Below are positions 49,846-54,308 of a stretch of DNA of 54,308 bases, piece after piece. Within the stretch, counting starts at the first letter, position 1. The number at the start of each line of letters is the position of its first letter. Where the stretch lies: positions 1 through 54,308 of the forward strand of contig JAKPKV010000096.1 of NCBI GenBank assembly GCA_029553475.1. Direction: 5' to 3'. Origin of the DNA: Armatimonadota bacterium. Lineage in GTDB: Bacteria; Armatimonadota; Hebobacteria; CAIYQO01. Both the position numbers and the translations under genes were made by a program. The notes beneath the pieces were generated by a model, which was given only the letters and a program-made list of their open reading frames with translations, was not told where the DNA came from and made no database searches.

Positions 49846-51567
49846 ATGCCGGAATTTCGTCACATTCATCTCGACACTCGTGCCCCTGCATCCGAGGCGA
49901 TGGATGCCATCATCCGTCTACTGTGCCAGCGCATCGAGGAACGCACCGGCATTGTCGTCACCGCCGGCGACGTCCCACATGACTGTAGTGGATTACGTCT
50001 ACACCTGGAATTACGCCCAGGCATTGATCGCGAAGGGTTCGCTATCGAAGGCGACGAGCAAGTGATGCGCATTGCCGGGAGTGAGCCGTGCGGATTGTTG
50101 GCGGGCGTCGGGCATTTCCTGCACACCACCGGCTATGGAGAGGGAACATGCCATCCCGCCCATTGGCGCGGCATCTCCCTGCCCGAGTGCCCGGTGCGGG
50201 GCATCTTCTTTGCGCTGCACAATAACTGGTACGCGCTGGCGCCGCGGGCAGAGATTCATCGCTATATCGAAGACCTGGGGTTGTGGGGCATCAATACCAT
50301 CTGCTTCCACTTTCCGCAATATGAAGACCCCACCACCCCGGAAGCGCGCGCAGCACTGGCGGAATTCCGTGAGTTGCTGCGAGTGGTCAAGCGCCTGGGG
50401 ATGAAAGTGGCGCTGCTCAAGGAGCCGAACATCGGTTTTGTGAATCCGCCGGCCGCCATCCGGGCGGCAATCTTTCCCGACACCATCCCGCCGCGCCGGG
50501 GCACGGGGGGACCGCGTGTGTGCCCCAGCCGGCCGGCCGGCTTTGCCTACCTCTCCCACATGCTGGCGACTTGTCTGGATGGATTTACCGACATCGGTGT
50601 GGACTATATCGTGACTTTTCCCTACGATGCGGGCGGTTGCGGCTGCGCGGACTGCTGGCCGTGGGGGGCGCGCGGCTACCTCACTATCGCCCAAGAATTC
50701 TTCCGCCTGGCACGCGAACGGTATCCGGAATGCAAGCGTGTGCTGGGCACCTGGTGCTTTGATGTGCGTGAGGAATCGGACGGCGAATACCCCGGCCTGG
50801 CGCAGCGATTGGCGCAGGATGACGGCTGGGTTGACTATTTGATGGCCGACTCGCATGAGGATTTCCCGCGCTTCTTGCTGGAGCATGGCGTTCCCGGCAA
50901 TCTGCCCGTGCTCAACTTCGCCGAAATCAGCATGTGGGGCCGCTTCCCCTGGGGCGGGTCCGGCGCCAATCCGCTGCCGGCGCGCTTCCAACGGTTGTGG
51001 GATCAGGCGCAGCACCTGCTGGCGGGCGGTTTCCCGTATTCCGAAGGCAACTTTGAGGATATCAACAAGATTATCTGCAGTCGATTCTACTGGAAGAAGG
51101 ACACCCCGGCGACCGACGCGGTGCGCGCCTACATCGCCTACGAGTTTTCCCCTGTGGTCGTCGAGCTGGTGGCGGAAGCCATCACCCTGCTGGAACGCAC
51201 CTACCCGCATACCGACCGGCAATCTGTGGAGGTGGAGCGGGCGTATGCGTTGATCCAACAGGCCGATACCGTGTTGCCGCCGCGGGCGCGCGCCTCCTGG
51301 CGCTGGCGCATCCTCTACCTGCGCGCGGTGATCGATCATGAACTCATCAATCACGACAACGAACCCACCGACCGTTGCGACGCGGCATACGAGGAGCTCA
51401 TCCGCCTGTACCATGTCGAAAACGGCTGGTTCTGCATCGCCCCACCCTCCCGCGCCTACCTGGCACGCCAGGCAATGGCACGGCGTCAGCATGAAGAGAC
51501 AGCGCCATTGCCACCGGGGGCGGAAGAGGGCATGGTGAAAAACGAGAGCAGGCGCGTGCTAGCCTGA
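49846..51567 (+). CDS. Glycoside-hydrolase-like TIM-barrel protein
   Basis: A 573-residue protein without a signal peptide. The first about 110 residues form an alpha/beta domain like the N-terminal domains of GH20, GH67 or GH115 enzymes (GFAIEGDEQVMRIAG, GLLAGVGHFLH). Residues about 115-420 form a TIM barrel (VRGIFFALHNNWY, WGINTICFHFP). A cysteine cluster, GGCGCADCWPW, lies near 265, and the C-terminus is helical. I cannot assign a family or catalytic residues. An AAGAAAG sequence lies 10 nt before the ATG. The setting with a glycan-type regulator and pectate-lyase-like protein suggests carbohydrate breakdown. Confidence 0.72.
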   Translation: MPEFRHIHLDTRAPASEAMDAIIRLLCQRIEERTGIVVTAGDVPHDCSGLRLHLELRPGIDREGFAIEGDEQVMRIAGSEPCGLLAGVGHFLHTTGYGEGTCHPAHWRGISLPECPVRGIFFALHNNWYALAPRAEIHRYIEDLGLWGINTICFHFPQYEDPTTPEARAALAEFRELLRVVKRLGMKVALLKEPNIGFVNPPAAIRAAIFPDTIPPRRGTGGPRVCPSRPAGFAYLSHMLATCLDGFTDIGVDYIVTFPYDAGGCGCADCWPWGARGYLTIAQEFFRLARERYPECKRVLGTWCFDVREESDGEYPGLAQRLAQDDGWVDYLMADSHEDFPRFLLEHGVPGNLPVLNFAEISMWGRFPWGGSGANPLPARFQRLWDQAQHLLAGGFPYSEGNFEDINKIICSRFYWKKDTPATDAVRAYIAYEFSPVVVELVAEAITLLERTYPHTDRQSVEVERAYALIQQADTVLPPRARASWRWRILYLRAVIDHELINHDNEPTDRCDAAYEELIRLYHVENGWFCIAPPSRAYLARQAMARRQHEETAPLPPGAEEGMVKNESRRVLA

Positions 51568-51734
51568 TTTGGGCACGAGGAGTCTGTCAATGTGAAAAGG
51601 CGTAGGACTCTCAACTCACGGACTGTGGCCCATTCACAATTCATGGGCCAGGAAGTGCATACCCCGACTGTCGCGCACGGCAGGTACCATTGCCGTTTCG
51701 CTCTCATGCTTGCATGGTCACGAAAGGGGATTCG

Positions 51735-54308
51735 GTGGTGACTCAACACGGTATTCCACAGTATCCGGTGTGCAGAACGGCTATTTGTCTCTGGACACTC
51801 CTCGTCTGTTGCCTCGCAGTATACGCGGGGCACATACCGAATTTGGCCTGGACACCGCGTTCGGATTGGATCAATGTGCAATCCGCTCCGTACAACGCCG
51901 TAGGCAACGGCGATCCTGCCAATGCCACTACCGATACCGCGGCCATCCAGGCGGCGCTGAATGCGGTTCCCCAGGGGGGGACGGTCTATTTTCCGGCAGG
52001 GACATATTGCATTAACCAACCGCTCACCCTCACTTGCGGCACGTTACGTTTCGGCGTCAACCTCATCGGCCACGGCAGCGCGACGACGTTACAGTGGTAT
52101 GGGGCCACCGGCGGCACCATCCTGACTATTAACAGTAATCCCTATGCGTGTTACAACGGTCTGACGCTGGATGGCCGGAGCATTGCCGCGAATGGGATTT
52201 TCCATTCGAATACGCTCTGGTTTGAAACGAGTATACGTTATACCAACATGGCGTTTCTCAACTGTACCAACATGGGGGTGGGCACCGATGCCGCCCATGG
52301 CGGCTCCACCGCGACCGCGGAGACCAGTTATGCGAACTGCCGCTTTGAGAATTGTGGCTTCGGCGCCTATATCAGCGGCTTTAATATGTACGACCACACC
52401 TTCGCCGGGTGTGACTTCCTCAACTGCAACGATGGCATCGCCTGTGTCAACGGCAACGTCTACGTCCGCGATTGTTACTTTTACCGGAGTGCTACCTGTG
52501 ATGTGTTTTTGTATCCCTCACACGGCAGCTCCGTGCGACGCTGCGTCTCCAATGGCTCCGCGCAGTTTATCGCTTCCACCTCGCCGAGTGGCGCGCTGGT
52601 GGTGGAAGACTGCTATGTCAGTGGGTGGACCGGCACGGCAGTGACGGTGGACGGCGCCGCGGCCGCCCTCTTCCATAACAACGCCTTTGTCAATCCACCG
52701 AACGGCGCGCCGCCCGTCAAGGCGAAGGTCCCCCGCATACCGGTGATACTGTGCAATAACTCTGCCCCGCAATCCGCCTTCGTAGCCACGGGGACGTCGG
52801 TGATATACACCATACCGGCCGGGCAATATGGGCCGCGCGTGGGCAGCACCGCCAACGGGCCCAACATCACCAGCTTCGTCACGACACATGTGACCGCGCC
52901 TCCCGTGGTCTATGACGCCAAGGTGAACTATGGCGCGTATGGCGACGGCGTCCACGATGACACCACCGCCATTCAGCATTGCATCAACGCCGCTCGCACG
53001 GCGGGCAACGGCGCCATCGCCTACCTGCCCACCGGTACCTATAAAGTGACGTCCACGCTCACCGTCACCGGCAGCAACTACGTGGTCGGCGGTAACGGGT
53101 ACTTTACCCGACTGTACTGGGGCGGCGCGCCCAACGGCACCATGATGCAGGTGACGGATCCCCAGCAGGTGCGGCTGGAGAATATGATGATCGGGCATCA
53201 CGACGCCGGTATCATGCATAACAGCTACGACATCGTGCAAACCAGCACCGGCGCCGTCTCGCATATGACCTATGCCAATGTGTACGTCTTTGGCAAGTAT
53301 CAAGATGCCCCCGACACGAAAGGGCTCTACCTGAATGGCCTGGGCAGCAACTGTAAGGTGCTCATGGATATGGTGGAAGGCAATGTGCGCATCAACAACT
53401 CGGCGGACGCCACCATTCTCGGCAATACCATCTTCGACGGCATCGTCACCGTTGACGACACGACCTCCGCGCGTACGGGTTTTCTCGGATTTATGACACG
53501 CTTGACCACCTGTAGCTTGTTCACCACGTATGTGCGCAACAGTAATAGCCTCGTCATGACGGATTTTTATCAGGAGTCGGACGCCAACGGACTCCACTTA
53601 AGCGGCACACCCGGTAATCCGGCCGGCCGCGTGTCGGTACAATTCTCCAATAACGATTTCGGCAGAAGCGGCACGCCCAGCGGCAATATGGCGCATATCG
53701 CGAACTACAATGGCCAGGTGTTCTATGGCCCCTCGTGTTCGTATTATAACCCCGGCACGCAGGCGATCGTCCAGACGGGGAACGTGCCGGTAGATATCGT
53801 GCTGTATGGCACCGAATTCGTCGGAACCAACTTCGCCTTCTCCGGCGTCTCGGCGACGCTGGCCACCGTTGGCAATACGAACGGGGGATTACAGAACTAT
53901 CCGGTGGATAGCTATACGGCGCAGACACTGGCGAAGCTGTCCAGCGCCCAGGATGATTTCCAGCGCTTGGGGAATGTGGATCTCGAGCTGAATTTCCCCT
54001 CATTGCATGTAACCTCAACGCTGGTCGCCGCTCCGACATTCTCACTGGCACCATGCATGTTCACCTCCCCCAAGTCGGTCACGATCAGCACGACGACCAG
54101 TGGCGCAACTATACGCTATACGACGGATGGCAGTGATCCCAGCCCCACGAACGGCACGGTGTATAGCACCCCTGTGACTATCAGCGCCACCACGACGCTG
54201 AAGGCCATGGCCTCTAAAAGTGGCGCGGGAACGAGCGCCATGACGAGTGGGACGTATACCCTGGTGAGCGGCATCGCGCCGACAGCCTGGTGGAAGTTGG
54301 ATGAACAT
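51735..54308 (+). CDS. Secreted beta-helix (pectate-lyase-like) protein, 3' end beyond the window
   Basis: An open frame of 858 codons starting at GTG (51735, or the next GTG at 51738) with AAAGGGGA upstream, and running off the window. A hydrophobic N-terminal segment (AICLWTLLVCCLAVYAG) is a signal peptide or anchor. Two pectate-lyase-type starts are visible: GDPANATTDTAAIQAALNAV (about residue 60) and GDGVHDDTTAIQHCINAARTAG (about 405), each followed by right-handed beta-helix-like repeats. Near the end is a chitobiase-type domain (ATIRYTTDGSDPSPTNGTVY), then AWWKLDE, the start of a LamG-like domain. Likely a cell-surface polysaccharide-acting protein; no catalytic residues assigned. Confidence 0.88.
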   Translation, partial: MVTQHGIPQYPVCRTAICLWTLLVCCLAVYAGHIPNLAWTPRSDWINVQSAPYNAVGNGDPANATTDTAAIQAALNAVPQGGTVYFPAGTYCINQPLTLTCGTLRFGVNLIGHGSATTLQWYGATGGTILTINSNPYACYNGLTLDGRSIAANGIFHSNTLWFETSIRYTNMAFLNCTNMGVGTDAAHGGSTATAETSYANCRFENCGFGAYISGFNMYDHTFAGCDFLNCNDGIACVNGNVYVRDCYFYRSATCDVFLYPSHGSSVRRCVSNGSAQFIASTSPSGALVVEDCYVSGWTGTAVTVDGAAAALFHNNAFVNPPNGAPPVKAKVPRIPVILCNNSAPQSAFVATGTSVIYTIPAGQYGPRVGSTANGPNITSFVTTHVTAPPVVYDAKVNYGAYGDGVHDDTTAIQHCINAARTAGNGAIAYLPTGTYKVTSTLTVTGSNYVVGGNGYFTRLYWGGAPNGTMMQVTDPQQVRLENMMIGHHDAGIMHNSYDIVQTSTGAVSHMTYANVYVFGKYQDAPDTKGLYLNGLGSNCKVLMDMVEGNVRINNSADATILGNTIFDGIVTVDDTTSARTGFLGFMTRLTTCSLFTTYVRNSNSLVMTDFYQESDANGLHLSGTPGNPAGRVSVQFSNNDFGRSGTPSGNMAHIANYNGQVFYGPSCSYYNPGTQAIVQTGNVPVDIVLYGTEFVGTNFAFSGVSATLATVGNTNGGLQNYPVDSYTAQTLAKLSSAQDDFQRLGNVDLELNFPSLHVTSTLVAAPTFSLAPCMFTSPKSVTISTTTSGATIRYTTDGSDPSPTNGTVYSTPVTISATTTLKAMASKSGAGTSAMTSGTYTLVSGIAPTAWWKLDEH

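Noticed and set aside
1-54308. CRISPR arrays, rRNA genes and prophage genes
   Set aside because: No regularly spaced identical repeats, no rRNA-like blocks and no integrase, capsid or tail genes were seen.

Overview
The window is a high-GC bacterial chromosome segment dominated by cobamide (vitamin B12) genes. A type IV-like prepilin of the H-X9-DG class with an FPVFAKAR motif (48591-49685), next to an AraC-type regulator and secreted carbohydrate-active proteins, points to an Armatimonadota-like or PVC-like lineage. This is an inference from motif style only. Oxygen-independent corrin synthesis and an anaerobic (class III) ribonucleotide reductase suggest an anaerobic or facultative lifestyle.

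Layout. 1-7.8 kb: a CopB-like metal P-type ATPase on the plus strand faces a four-gene minus-strand group (TIM-barrel isomerase, proA, Fe-S aldo/keto reductase, Gfo/Idh/MocA oxidoreductase), followed by a secreted dienelactone hydrolase-like protein. 8.2-20.5 kb: a cobalamin riboswitch heads a 13-gene operon (cbiB, cobD, cbiA, cbiX, cbiC, cbiDE fusion, cbiT, cbiL, cbiF, cbiG, cbiH, cbiJ, cbiP) in which every junction overlaps. 20.5-24.3 kb: a promoter with two putative NrdR boxes and a second cobalamin riboswitch precede nrdD-nrdG, then dcd. 24.3-25.7 kb: an AT-richer cassette (XRE regulator, small membrane protein, small zinc-ribbon protein) lies between the intact dcd 3' end and a second, fragmentary copy of it.

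25.7-44.3 kb: a third cobalamin riboswitch on the minus strand heads a tightly coupled operon of about 15 genes. In transcription order it encodes BtuFCD-type uptake, a nitrilase-like protein, a radical SAM/SPASM protein, a CobN-type chelatase with ChlD- and ChlI-type AAA+ partners, CbiZ, CobO, a TIM-barrel protein, an AIR-synthase-like protein (candidate alpha-ribazole kinase), an ABC-2 transporter and a small unknown. It reads as a corrinoid import, trimming and re-activation locus complementing the de novo operon. CobU, CobS, CobT and uroporphyrinogen methyltransferase are not in the window.

44.3-54.3 kb: riboswitch promoter, a decayed XRE gene interrupted by an inverted-repeat element, then a very unusual 1083-residue AraC regulator carrying concanavalin-like, helical-repeat, leucine-rich-repeat and C-type-lectin-like regions. 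It is divergent from a prepilin with a discoidin-like domain, a glycoside-hydrolase-like protein, and a large secreted beta-helix protein that starts at GTG and runs off the window end.

Three riboswitches with near-consensus promoters let B12 status set synthesis, salvage and the choice of a B12-independent ribonucleotide reductase. The most novel items are the AraC/LRR/lectin fusion with its phased operator repeats, the SPASM-nitrilase-CobN salvage operon, and the NrdR-plus-riboswitch control of nrdDG.
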